Shown here: piece after piece, positions 9,266-18,000 of the stretch
Layout: every line of letters starts with the position of its first letter
Position numbering within the stretch: position 1 is the stretch's first letter
DNA from: Methylogaea oryzae
GTDB taxonomy: Bacteria > Pseudomonadota > Gammaproteobacteria > Methylococcales > Methylococcaceae
NCBI RefSeq assembly: GCF_019669985.1
Contig: NZ_AP019782.1
Location: 1,978,001-2,042,000, forward strand
Direction: 5' to 3'
DNA length: 64,000 nucleotides
The notes under the pieces: generated by a model
Told to the model about the DNA's origin: nothing
Databases searched by the model: none
What the model saw: the letters and a program-made list of their open reading frames with translations, nothing else
Translations under genes and position numbers: made by a program

Positions 9266-12200
9266 ATAAGCCTCCGTTGTTCGAATTCCCTGTCATCGCC
9301 CGCCGCGCCCGCCGGCGGGGGGATAAAGCCGCAGTCGGCCAAATAGGACAAATACCGGGTAAACAAGGCGTCCGGCCGGGTCGGACGGTCGATATTCCCT
9401 TGGGCGAGCATCGCCAGGGTCGCCGCGCAAGCGTATTGGCCGGCCGCCGAATCGGCCTCGTCGTCGCCGCCGCGCCACCCCTCCAACAGCGGCAACAGGG
9501 GATACAGCACGTGTTCCGGGTCGGCGGCGACGTTGCGTGCCGCGTATTCGGCCCATTCGCCGAGGGAAACCGCTTCCAGCGGGTATCCTCGGGCGCGGAT
9601 GCTGGCGACCAGCTGTGCCGTCGAGCCCGCCGCCGGGTTGGTCAAATGGGAAATCCGCCCGATAAACTCCGGCCGGCCAGACAGGAACACGATGGCTGCG
9701 CTGACGTAGTCCACCGGCACCCAATCCAGGCTTTCGTCGATCCTGGGCGCCTTGCGCAACTGGATGCAGCCCTTGATGACGCGGCAGAGGAAATCGCCGG
9801 TATTCCAAACGCCGCTGCGGCTATCGCCGGTGACGGCGGCCGGCCGGTGGATGGTGACGGCCAAGCCCCGCGCCGCGGCGGCCCTCACCAGCCGTTCCGC
9901 CACCCATTTGCTTTGCGCGTAGCCGCCGGTAAGCTTGCCGTTGGCCGGCGGCTCGTCGTCCTCGGCGAATCCGCCGGCGCGCGGCGGCGGGTTTTCGCCG
10001 AACACCGACACGGTCGACACGTAATGCACGGCTTTGGGCTTGCCCAGGCAAGCGAGACGCAACACTTCCCGCGTGCCCTGCACGTTGGCCGGCTTCAGCT
10101 CCTCATAGGAACACGCGAAATTGACCAGGGCGCCGTTGTGGTAAATGGCGTCCAGTTTGCCGCTGAGGCGCTCGAATCGCTCCGGCGAAAGGCCCAGCGA
10201 CGGCAACGCCAGATCGCCGCACACCACCGCCACCCGCGGATCGGCCGCCACCGCCTCCATGCCGTAGGACTTGAGCACTTGCCGCAGGCGGTCGGAGGCT
10301 TGCCGCGGCGACTGGCCGCGCACCAGGCAATAGACGATCGCTCCGGTGCGGGACAACAGGTCGCGCAGCAAATAGGCGCCGAGAAAACCGGTGGCGCCGG
10401 TGAGCAACACCGCCTGCGGCGCGCGCACCGCCGGCTCGGCGGCGCAACGCGGCGCAATGGCCGGATCCAAGCGCGCCTCCGCTTCCCAATCGGGCGCGGC
10501 GCATGCCGCCGGCGCGGACGCCCCCGTCAGCAACAAGGCCTGCGCCGCCAAGGTCGGGCATTCCACCAGGCTGCGCAGGGATGCCTCCGTAGCGAATGCC
10601 TGCCGCAACTTGAAAGCCAGCTGGACGGCGAGGATGGAATGTCCGCCCAATTCGAAGAAGTTGTCGTCTCGTCCGACGGACGGGAGGCCGAGGGTTTCCG
10701 CCCAGAGTTTGGCCAGCAGCGTTTCGGCCTCTCCTTGGGGGGCGGCGCGGCCGCTCGGGCGGGCGGACGGTTCCGGCGCCGGCAGGGCGTTGCGGTCCAG
10801 CTTGCCGTTGGGGGTCAGCGGCAAGCGGTCCAAGACCACGTAGGCGCTCGGCACCATGTAGTCCGGCAGGCCCGCTTGGAGCAGCGCTTTGAGTTCGCCG
10901 CCGTCCGGCGCGGCTTGGTCGGCCCGGGGCACCAGGTAGGCGACCAGCCGCGCGCCGCCGGGGCCGTCTTGCCGCGCCAGCACGGCGGCGGCCCGCAGGG
11001 CGGGATGCCGCAGCAGCCGCGCTTCGATTTCTCCCGGTTCGATGCGGTAGCCGCGGATTTTCACTTGGCCGTCGAGCCTTCCCAGGAATTCGAGGACGCC
11101 GTCTTCCCGCCGGCGCGCCAGGTCGCCGGTTTTGTACAGCCTGGACCCCGCCGGGCCGTAGGGGTCGGGGATGTAGCGCTCGGCGGTCAGGTCCGGCCGT
11201 TCGTGGTAGCCCCGCGAGAGGCCGGCGCCACCCAGGTGCAGTTCGCCCGCCACGCCCACCGGCACCGGGTTCAGGTGGGCGTCCAGCAGGTGGATTTGGG
11301 CGTTGGCGATGGGCCGGCCGATGGGGACGCTGGAGGACTGGCCGTCTTCGGCTTGCACGGTGTGGACGCTGCACCAGACGGTGCCTTCGGTGGGGCCGTA
11401 TTCGTTGTGGAGCCGGGCTTGCGGCAGGCGTTCGCGGTGGCGGGCGGCGACGGCCGGCGGGCAGGCTTCTCCGGCGACGATGACGGTGTTCAGGGTCGCC
11501 AAACAGCCGGGTTCGGCTTGCTCCAGCAGCAGGCCGTAGAAGGCGGGCAGGCACAGCAGGTGGCTGAGCCCTTCGCCGGCGATCAGGCGCGCCAGGGCCG
11601 GCGGGTCTTGCTTGAGGGCGGCGTCGGGCAGGCACAGCTTGCCGCCTTGGCTCAGGGTCCAGAACAGGCCGGCGACGGAGCTGTCGAAGGCGTAGGAGGA
11701 CAGCAGCAGGTAGCCTCGCACCGCTTCCGGGTAGTGGCGCTCGCGGGCGGCGGTGGAGTGCACCGCGTTGCGGTGGCTGACCACGACGCCTTTGGGGCGG
11801 CCGGTGGAGCCGGAGGTGTAGATCAAATAGGCGGCGTTGTCGGGATGGCCGGCCGGGACCGGGTCGCGGTCGGGCTGGGCGTCCAGTTCGGCGCGGTCGC
11901 GCTCCAGGCACAGCGGCGTTACGCCGGCGGCGGACAAGGCGTCCCTCTGGGCCGGTTCGGTCACCGCCAGCGCCGCGCCGCAGTCGGACAGGATGTCGGC
12001 GAGGCGTTCGGCGGGATAGCTCGGGTCCAGCGGTACGTAGGCTCCGCCGGCTTTGAGGATGCCGAGCAGGCCGATCACCATGTTCGCGCCGGCTTCCAGG
12101 CAGAGGCCGACCCGGTCGTCGGGGCGGACGCCGCGCCGGCGCAGGGCGTGGGCCAGACGGTTGGCTTGCTGGTTCAGCCGGCGGTAGCTCAGGTGCCGGC

Positions 12201-13779
12201 CGCTGTGGGCCACGGCGACGGCGTCGGGGGTCCGGTGCGCTTGCGCTTCGAAGCGGCTGTGCAGATAGTCCTCCGGCGGCAAGGGCGCGGCGGTGGCGTT
12301 CCAGTCGGCCAGTTGCCGCGCTTCCGCTTCGGTCAGCAGGGCCAGTTGGCTCAGCCGGGCCTCCGGGTCGGCGACGAGGCTTTCCAGCAGCCGCCGCCAG
12401 TGCCGGGCCAGGCGGGCGACGGCGCTTTCCCGGAACAGGGCGGTGCGGTATTCGAACGCGGCGCGCAGCCCCCCTGCCCGCTCCGTCAGACTCAGGGTCA
12501 GGTCGAACTTGGCGACCGGCAGTTCCAGTTCTTCTGCGTCCACTTGCAGGCCGGGCAGTTCCAGCCGGCCGCTGTAGGCGTTCTGCAGGACCAGCATGAC
12601 TTGGAACAGGGGGTTGCGGCCGGCTTCCCGCGCCGGTTGCAGGGCTTCCACCAGTTTTTCGAAGGGCAGTTCCTGGTGCGCTTGCGCGCCCAGGGCGTGT
12701 TGCCGGACTTGGGCCAGGAGTTCGCTGAAGCGCGGGTTGCCGGACAGGTCGGTGCGCAGGACCAGGGTGTTGAGGAAGAAGCCGATCAGGCCTTCCAGTT
12801 CGGCGAGGGGGCGGTTGGCGGCCGGGTAGCCGATGCACAGGTCGCTTTGCCCGCTGTGGCGGTAGAGCAGGACGTTGAAGGCGGCCGCCAGGGTCATGAA
12901 CAAGGTGGCGTCGTGGCGGCGCGACAGCCGGTTGAGGCCGACGAGCAGTTCTGCCGGGAGGTCGAGGGCGTATACCGCGCCGGCGTCGTCCGATGCGGCG
13001 GCCGGGGCGGCGTCGCCAGGCAGGGCCAGGACGGCGGGGGCGCCGGCCAGCCGTTCGCGCCAGTAGGCCAGCGAGCGTTCCAGCGTTTCCCCTTGCTGCC
13101 GCTGCCGCTGCCACACGGCGTAGTCGGCGTATTGCACCGGCAGCTCGGGCAGGACCGGGGTTCGGCCGGCTTGGTAGGCCGGGTAGAGGGCGGCGAATTC
13201 CCGCACCAGGACGCCCAGGGACCAGGCGTCGGAGACGCTGTGGTGCAACACCAGCAGCAGGGCGTGGTCTTGCGGCCCCAGTTCCACCAGCCGGGCGCGC
13301 AGCAGCGGGCCGGCCGCCAGGTCGAAGGGCTGGCCAGCCGTTTCCCGCGCCAGGCTTTCCAGCGCCGCTTCGCGCTCGGCGGCCGGCAACGCCTGCAGGC
13401 TCGCGTGCGGCAACGCCAGCGGGCCGGCGGCGGCGATGCGCTGGCGCGGCTCGCCCTCCACCGCGACGAAGGCGGTGCGCAGCACTTCGTGCCGGCCCAC
13501 GATGGCCTCCAAACTCCGCCGCAGCGCCGAGGCGTCCAGATCGCCCCGGATCCGCAACCGGAATCCCAGGTTGTAACGCGAGCCGGCCGGGTCAAGATTC
13601 CACAAAAACCACAATCGCTCCTGACCGTAGGATAGCGGCGCGTCGCGCAGCGCCAGCCGGGGAATGGCGGGGCCATCGCCGCGCTTGGCGGCGTTGCCGC
13701 GCAGGCGCTGCTCCAGCAGTGCCAGTTTGGCCGGCGACAACCCCCGGCGCAGGGCGTCCATGGGACTATGGGCGTTCAT
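9262..13779 (-). CDS. NRPS module with terminal thioester reductase (C-A-T-R)
   Basis: A 1505-residue NRPS. Condensation domain: about 45-480, of LCL look (SYGQERLWFL), with active site HHSVSDA at 179-185 in place of the usual HHxxxDG. Adenylation domain: about 500-1000 (YTSGSTGRPKG, EYGPTE, KTGDLARR, NGKLDR). Thiolation domain: LGGHS, phosphopantetheine Ser1048. Reductase domain: 1122 to the end, with NAD(P)H motif TGATGFLG, STVSVFGE and catalytic YAQSK. The R domain releases the chain as aldehyde or alcohol, and no thioesterase is seen. The pocket read by alignment to PheA is D-S-A-L-I-A-E-V-W-K, sharing seven of ten positions with the His code of bacitracin synthetase as I recall it, so His-like is a tentative call. 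The ATG at 13779 follows GGGAGG at 6 nt, better than the TTG 6 nt upstream. The start overlaps the PepSY gene by 14 nt. Confidence 0.93.
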   Translation of the reverse strand: MNAHSPMDALRRGLSPAKLALLEQRLRGNAAKRGDGPAIPRLALRDAPLSYGQERLWFLWNLDPAGSRYNLGFRLRIRGDLDASALRRSLEAIVGRHEVLRTAFVAVEGEPRQRIAAAGPLALPHASLQALPAAEREAALESLARETAGQPFDLAAGPLLRARLVELGPQDHALLLVLHHSVSDAWSLGVLVREFAALYPAYQAGRTPVLPELPVQYADYAVWQRQRQQGETLERSLAYWRERLAGAPAVLALPGDAAPAAASDDAGAVYALDLPAELLVGLNRLSRRHDATLFMTLAAAFNVLLYRHSGQSDLCIGYPAANRPLAELEGLIGFFLNTLVLRTDLSGNPRFSELLAQVRQHALGAQAHQELPFEKLVEALQPAREAGRNPLFQVMLVLQNAYSGRLELPGLQVDAEELELPVAKFDLTLSLTERAGGLRAAFEYRTALFRESAVARLARHWRRLLESLVADPEARLSQLALLTEAEARQLADWNATAAPLPPEDYLHSRFEAQAHRTPDAVAVAHSGRHLSYRRLNQQANRLAHALRRRGVRPDDRVGLCLEAGANMVIGLLGILKAGGAYVPLDPSYPAERLADILSDCGAALAVTEPAQRDALSAAGVTPLCLERDRAELDAQPDRDPVPAGHPDNAAYLIYTSGSTGRPKGVVVSHRNAVHSTAARERHYPEAVRGYLLLSSYAFDSSVAGLFWTLSQGGKLCLPDAALKQDPPALARLIAGEGLSHLLCLPAFYGLLLEQAEPGCLATLNTVIVAGEACPPAVAARHRERLPQARLHNEYGPTEGTVWCSVHTVQAEDGQSSSVPIGRPIANAQIHLLDAHLNPVPVGVAGELHLGGAGLSRGYHERPDLTAERYIPDPYGPAGSRLYKTGDLARRREDGVLEFLGRLDGQVKIRGYRIEPGEIEARLLRHPALRAAAVLARQDGPGGARLVAYLVPRADQAAPDGGELKALLQAGLPDYMVPSAYVVLDRLPLTPNGKLDRNALPAPEPSARPSGRAAPQGEAETLLAKLWAETLGLPSVGRDDNFFELGGHSILAVQLAFKLRQAFATEASLRSLVECPTLAAQALLLTGASAPAACAAPDWEAEARLDPAIAPRCAAEPAVRAPQAVLLTGATGFLGAYLLRDLLSRTGAIVYCLVRGQSPRQASDRLRQVLKSYGMEAVAADPRVAVVCGDLALPSLGLSPERFERLSGKLDAIYHNGALVNFACSYEELKPANVQGTREVLRLACLGKPKAVHYVSTVSVFGENPPPRAGGFAEDDEPPANGKLTGGYAQSKWVAERLVRAAAARGLAVTIHRPAAVTGDSRSGVWNTGDFLCRVIKGCIQLRKAPRIDESLDWVPVDYVSAAIVFLSGRPEFIGRISHLTNPAAGSTAQLVASIRARGYPLEAVSLGEWAEYAARNVAADPEHVLYPLLPLLEGWRGGDDEADSAAGQYACAATLAMLAQGNIDRPTRPDALFTRYLSYLADCGFIPPPAGAAGDDREFEQRRLI

Positions 13780-15040
13780 GGCCAACCTCCCGGGCGGTCG
13801 CGGCGGCGGCGAAAGGCGACCCGACGGGAATTCGCCCGGTGGCGCTTGCGGCGTGCTTGCGCCCGCGCCTTTTCCGCAGCCAGTGGATCAGGCCGGTGGC
13901 GTAGAGCAAAGCCGGAGCCAAGCCCGACAGGCACGCCAGGATGCGGCCCGGCAAGCCCAAGGCTTCGCCGTTGTGCAGCGGCCACATGAGATTGAGGAAG
14001 GTCTCCCCGGCGCTGAATTCGTTCGGGTCGGCGACCTTCAGCACTGCGCCGCTGTACTGGTCCAGCCACACTTTGCTGCGCGGCCGGCGCACGTTGGCCT
14101 CGCCGGGCTGGCGCTTTTCGACGGCGTAATAGCCTTCCGGGCCGTCGGGCAAGGCGACCCAGCGCAGTTCCGCTCCCGGGAAAACCCGGTCGGCGACCGC
14201 CACCGCCTCGTCTGGGGAAATCGGCGCCGCACCCGCCACCGGCGTGGACTTCAGCGTCGGCGGATTTTGGAACGGCTCGGCGGCGACCGGCGAGAACCAG
14301 GCCACCACCGGCTTCACCCAGTCGCGGTAGGCGAAGGAAAAGCCGGTGAAAGCCAACACCGACAGCGCCACGGCGGCATAAGCGCCCATGGCCCGGTGTA
14401 AATCGAAATTGAACCGCGCGCCGCCGGCGCTGCGTTTGACCGTCAAGGCGGAACGCCACCCGCCGCCGCGCGGCCACCACAGGTACAGTCCGCTCGCCAG
14501 GGACAGCAGCAGCAACAGCCCGAGCGCGCCCACCGTCTTGAAGCCGAGCCGGGCCGCGTCGGGTCCGCCGTATTTGCCGAACCAAAGGCTGGCGTGCAGC
14601 TCGTAGAGGTTCGTCATCAGCGTATCGCCCCAGAAACGGCTGCTCAGCACCCGGGCGATGTAGGGATCCACATCCACCGTCAGGGGCGCAAAGGCCTTGC
14701 CGGCGCTCTCCTCCGGCTTGGCGTAAACGGCGCGCAAGGTGGACGACTCCCCGCGCGGCATGAACAGCATCCACCCGCCGGCGCGCTGGGGATGGGCGGC
14801 GCGCACCGCCGCCATGATTTCGTTCAGCGGCCTGGGGCCGGACCGGGCCGGCTCCACGCGCAAGTTCGGATTGAGCAGCGCGTCCAGTTCGAAGGTGAAC
14901 ACGTTGCAGCTGCCGGTCAATCCCAGCAGCGCGAACAAGAAGCCGGCCCCCAGGGCCAGGCAAAGATGCGCGTCCCGCCACCATTTGCGCAGGCGGCGGC
15001 GCGAAGCCGCTGTCGCGGCGTGCATCGATCGGGTCGACAT
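13766..15040 (-). CDS. PepSY-associated transmembrane protein
   Basis: A 424-residue inner-membrane protein. The N-terminal helix (CLALGAGFLFALLGLTGS) is typical of the family, followed by a periplasmic PepSY-type region, a helix pair near residues 165-185 (GLYLWWPRGG) and 205-230 (FDLHRAMGAYAAVALSVLAF), a second periplasmic region, and a last segment WPLHNGEALGLPGR then a helix. Proteins of this fold include FpvG, which takes part in reductive iron release from ferripyoverdine in the Pseudomonas periplasm. The ATG at 15040 lies 2 nt beyond the NRPS1 stop and the 3' end overlaps NRPS2 by 14 nt, so it is embedded between the two NRPS genes. A role in metallophore reduction or release is inferred from family and position. 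A longer open frame upstream overlaps NRPS1 and is rejected. Confidence 0.85.
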   Translation of the reverse strand: MSTRSMHAATAASRRRLRKWWRDAHLCLALGAGFLFALLGLTGSCNVFTFELDALLNPNLRVEPARSGPRPLNEIMAAVRAAHPQRAGGWMLFMPRGESSTLRAVYAKPEESAGKAFAPLTVDVDPYIARVLSSRFWGDTLMTNLYELHASLWFGKYGGPDAARLGFKTVGALGLLLLLSLASGLYLWWPRGGGWRSALTVKRSAGGARFNFDLHRAMGAYAAVALSVLAFTGFSFAYRDWVKPVVAWFSPVAAEPFQNPPTLKSTPVAGAAPISPDEAVAVADRVFPGAELRWVALPDGPEGYYAVEKRQPGEANVRRPRSKVWLDQYSGAVLKVADPNEFSAGETFLNLMWPLHNGEALGLPGRILACLSGLAPALLYATGLIHWLRKRRGRKHAASATGRIPVGSPFAAAATAREVGHERP

Positions 15041-15042
15041 GG

Positions 15043-18000
15043 CTACAACGCCTCCTCGGCGACGGTTTCTTCCAGCAGGCATTGGGCTTCGTCCTCCGAC
15101 AGCCCGGCCAATTTTTCGATGAGCGCCGTTTCGACCAGCAGGGCCAAACGCTCCACCGTGGGGGCTTCGAACAGGCTCAGCAGGGACAGCTCCACGCCGA
15201 ACTCGCCGTGAATGCGCGCCAGCAGCTGCACTGCCAGCAGCGAATGCCCGCCCAGGTCGAAGAAGTTGTCGGTGACGCCCACCTGCTCGACGCCCAGCAC
15301 CTCCTGCCACAGTCCGGCCAGGATTTCCTCGCCCGCATTGCGCGGGGCGACGAGCTCCCGCTCGGGCGCTTCCGGCTCCGGCAAGGCCTTACGGTCGATT
15401 TTGCCGTTGGGGGTCAACGGCAACCGCTCCAGCGGCATGATCACCGACGGCACCATGTAGTCCGGCAGGGTCTCTCTCAGGAACTCCCGCAACGCGTCGC
15501 CGCAAGACCCGTCGCGCCGCGCCTCGCTTTCCATCGCCACGTAAGCCGTCAACCGCCGGGCGCCGCTGCGGTCCTCCGGCGCCGTCGCCACGGCCTGCTT
15601 GACCTGGGGATGGCGCAGCAACTGCGCTTCGATCTCCCCCAGCTCGACCCGGTAGCCGCGGATTTTCACCTGGTGGTCCAGGCGGCCGAGGAATTCGATT
15701 TCGCCGTCTTCGCGGTAACGGGCCAAGTCGCCGCTGCGGTACAACCGCTGGCCGGGCGCCACGGCGAAAGGATCGGGCACGAAACGGTCGGCGGTCAGCT
15801 CCGGCCGGTTGAGGTAGCCGCGCCCGACGCCCACGCCCGCCACGCACAACTCACCGGGAATCCCCGCCGGCACCGGCCGCAGCCAGGGGTCGAGCAAGTG
15901 CAGGCGCAGATTCGCCACCGGGCGGCCGATGGGCATCACCGTAGTCGCCTCGTCCGGCGGGGAGGCGACGAAGTGGTAGGCCACGTCGTCCGAACACTCC
16001 GCCGGGCCGTAGGCGTTGAGCAGCCCCATGCGCGGATAGCGCTCCATCCACTGGCGGCAAAGGGCCGGGGGCAACGCCTCGCCGGTGGGCAGCAGCCAGC
16101 GCAGGCGCGACAGGTCGGCGCCGGCGCCGGACGCGTCCAGCATGGCGCGCATCAGGGAAGGCACCGCCTCCAGCACGGTCACGCCGCGCTGTGACAGCTG
16201 CTGCAGCAGCCGGTTGGGGTCGCGCACGACGCTGTCCGGCAGGATTTCCACCCGCGCCCCGCACAGCAACGCCGTCAGGAATTGCCAAACGGAAATGTCG
16301 AAACACTGCGACGCGGTTTGCGCGACGACGTCGCTGGCGCGCAAATCCATGGCGGGAATCTTGCTGAGCAAGTTATTGAGCATGCCGCGCCGTTCCACCA
16401 TGGCGCCCTTGGGCGCGCCGGTGGAACCGGAGGTGTAGATGACGTAGGCCAGCTGGGACGGATCGGCCGGCCCGGCGGGCGGGCGCCCCGGAACGGACGC
16501 CGCCAGCAGCGCATCCATGGAATGCACCGCCACCCCGCCCTCGCCCGCCTCCTCCAGCTCGCGGCGCAAGTCGTCCGCCCAAGCGGCGCCGGACAGGATG
16601 TGGCGAACCCGGCTTTCCCGCAGGATTTCCGCCAGCCGCCGGCGCGGATGGTCCGGGTCGAGGGGCAGATAGGCGCCGCCGGCCTTGAACACCGCCAGCA
16701 TCATCACCAGGAAGTCGATGCCGCGCGGCTCCAGCAGGGCGACCAGGGTATCGCGGCCCACCCCCAGCGCCGCCAAGGGAGCGGCCAGCCGGTCGGCGCG
16801 GCGGTTCAGCTCGCGGTAGTCCAATTGGCGGCCCTGGCAGGCCACCGCCACGGCGTCCGGCGTCGCCGCCGCCTGCGCCTCGAAACGCGCGACGAAATCG
16901 CCCAGGGGTTCGGGCTCCCCCGCTTCGCCGACGTGGCGCCCGATCCAGTCCAACTCCGCCGCCGTCAGGGGCGACAGCTCGCTCAAGCGGGCCTGCGGCC
17001 GGCGGATCATGGCTTCCAGCAAGCGGCGGAAATGCCCCAGCATGCGCTCCACGGCAACGGCGGAGAAACGCTCCCGCTGGTAGGTGATCTGCAAATGCAG
17101 CGCGGGGCCGGGAATCACCACCACCGTGATGGGATAGTTGGTGTGGGTGCGGCTGTGGCGGTAACGGATGTCCAGCCCGCGGCGGCCGTCCAGCAGCGCC
17201 GGGTCGATGGGGGCGTTTTCGAACACCAAGAGGCTTTCGAACAACGGCCGGTTATGGGGCAAGCCGAGCCAGGACTGAATCTGCAACAGGGAGGTGTGCT
17301 CGTATTGGCGCAGCTCCAGGTTTTTCTGGAACAAGGCGCGCAGGAAATCCTCCACCCGCGTCTGCGGCGCGATGTCGACGCGCAACGGCAGGCTGTTGAT
17401 GAACAGGCCGAGGATGTGCTCCACCCCCGGCAGTTCGGCGGGACGGCCGGCGACGGTGACGCCGTAGAGCACTTCGCGGCGGCCGCTGTACTGGCTCAGC
17501 AGCAAGGCCCAGGCCGCCTGCAGCAAAGTATTCGGCGTTACCCGGCAGCGCTGCGCCAAGGCGGCCAGGGCGGCGGTGTCCGCCTCCGACAACCGGCTGA
17601 CCGCGTCTTCCATGGCGCCGGCCACCAGCGCGTTTTCCGCGGCGCCGTTGTCGACGGCCAGGGGCGTGGGCTCGGAAAAGCCGCCCAGTTCCCGTTGCCA
17701 GAACGCTTCGTCCCGGCGGCCGTTTTGCCGCCCCAGCCAGGCGATGTAATCGCGGAACGGCCGCGACCGCCAGGATGGCAGGGCCCGCCCCCCGGCCAGG
17801 GCTTCGTAGTTGGCCAGGAAATGGCCGAAGATTTCCGACGTGCACCACTCGTCCAGCAGGATGTGATGGTAGCTGCGCACGAAGCGGTAGCGCGCCTCGC
17901 CCAGGCGGAACAGGCGCAGGCGCAGCAGCGGCGCTTGATCGAAAGGCAAGCCTTGATCCCGCTCCCGCTGCAGCAGCCGGGCCAATCGCGCCGACTGCTC

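Noticed and set aside
9277-13635. Very long open frame on the plus strand opposite NRPS2 (over 1400 codons)
   Set aside because: It mirrors the high-GC NRPS coding strand, its translation is repetitive, low in hydrophobic order and matches no family, and it lacks a ribosome site. It is a codon-bias shadow.
13766-15310. Longer version of the PepSY gene starting at 15310
   Set aside because: The extra 90 residues overlap the NRPS1 C-terminus and have no membrane or family character; the ATG at 15040 begins just before the first helix.
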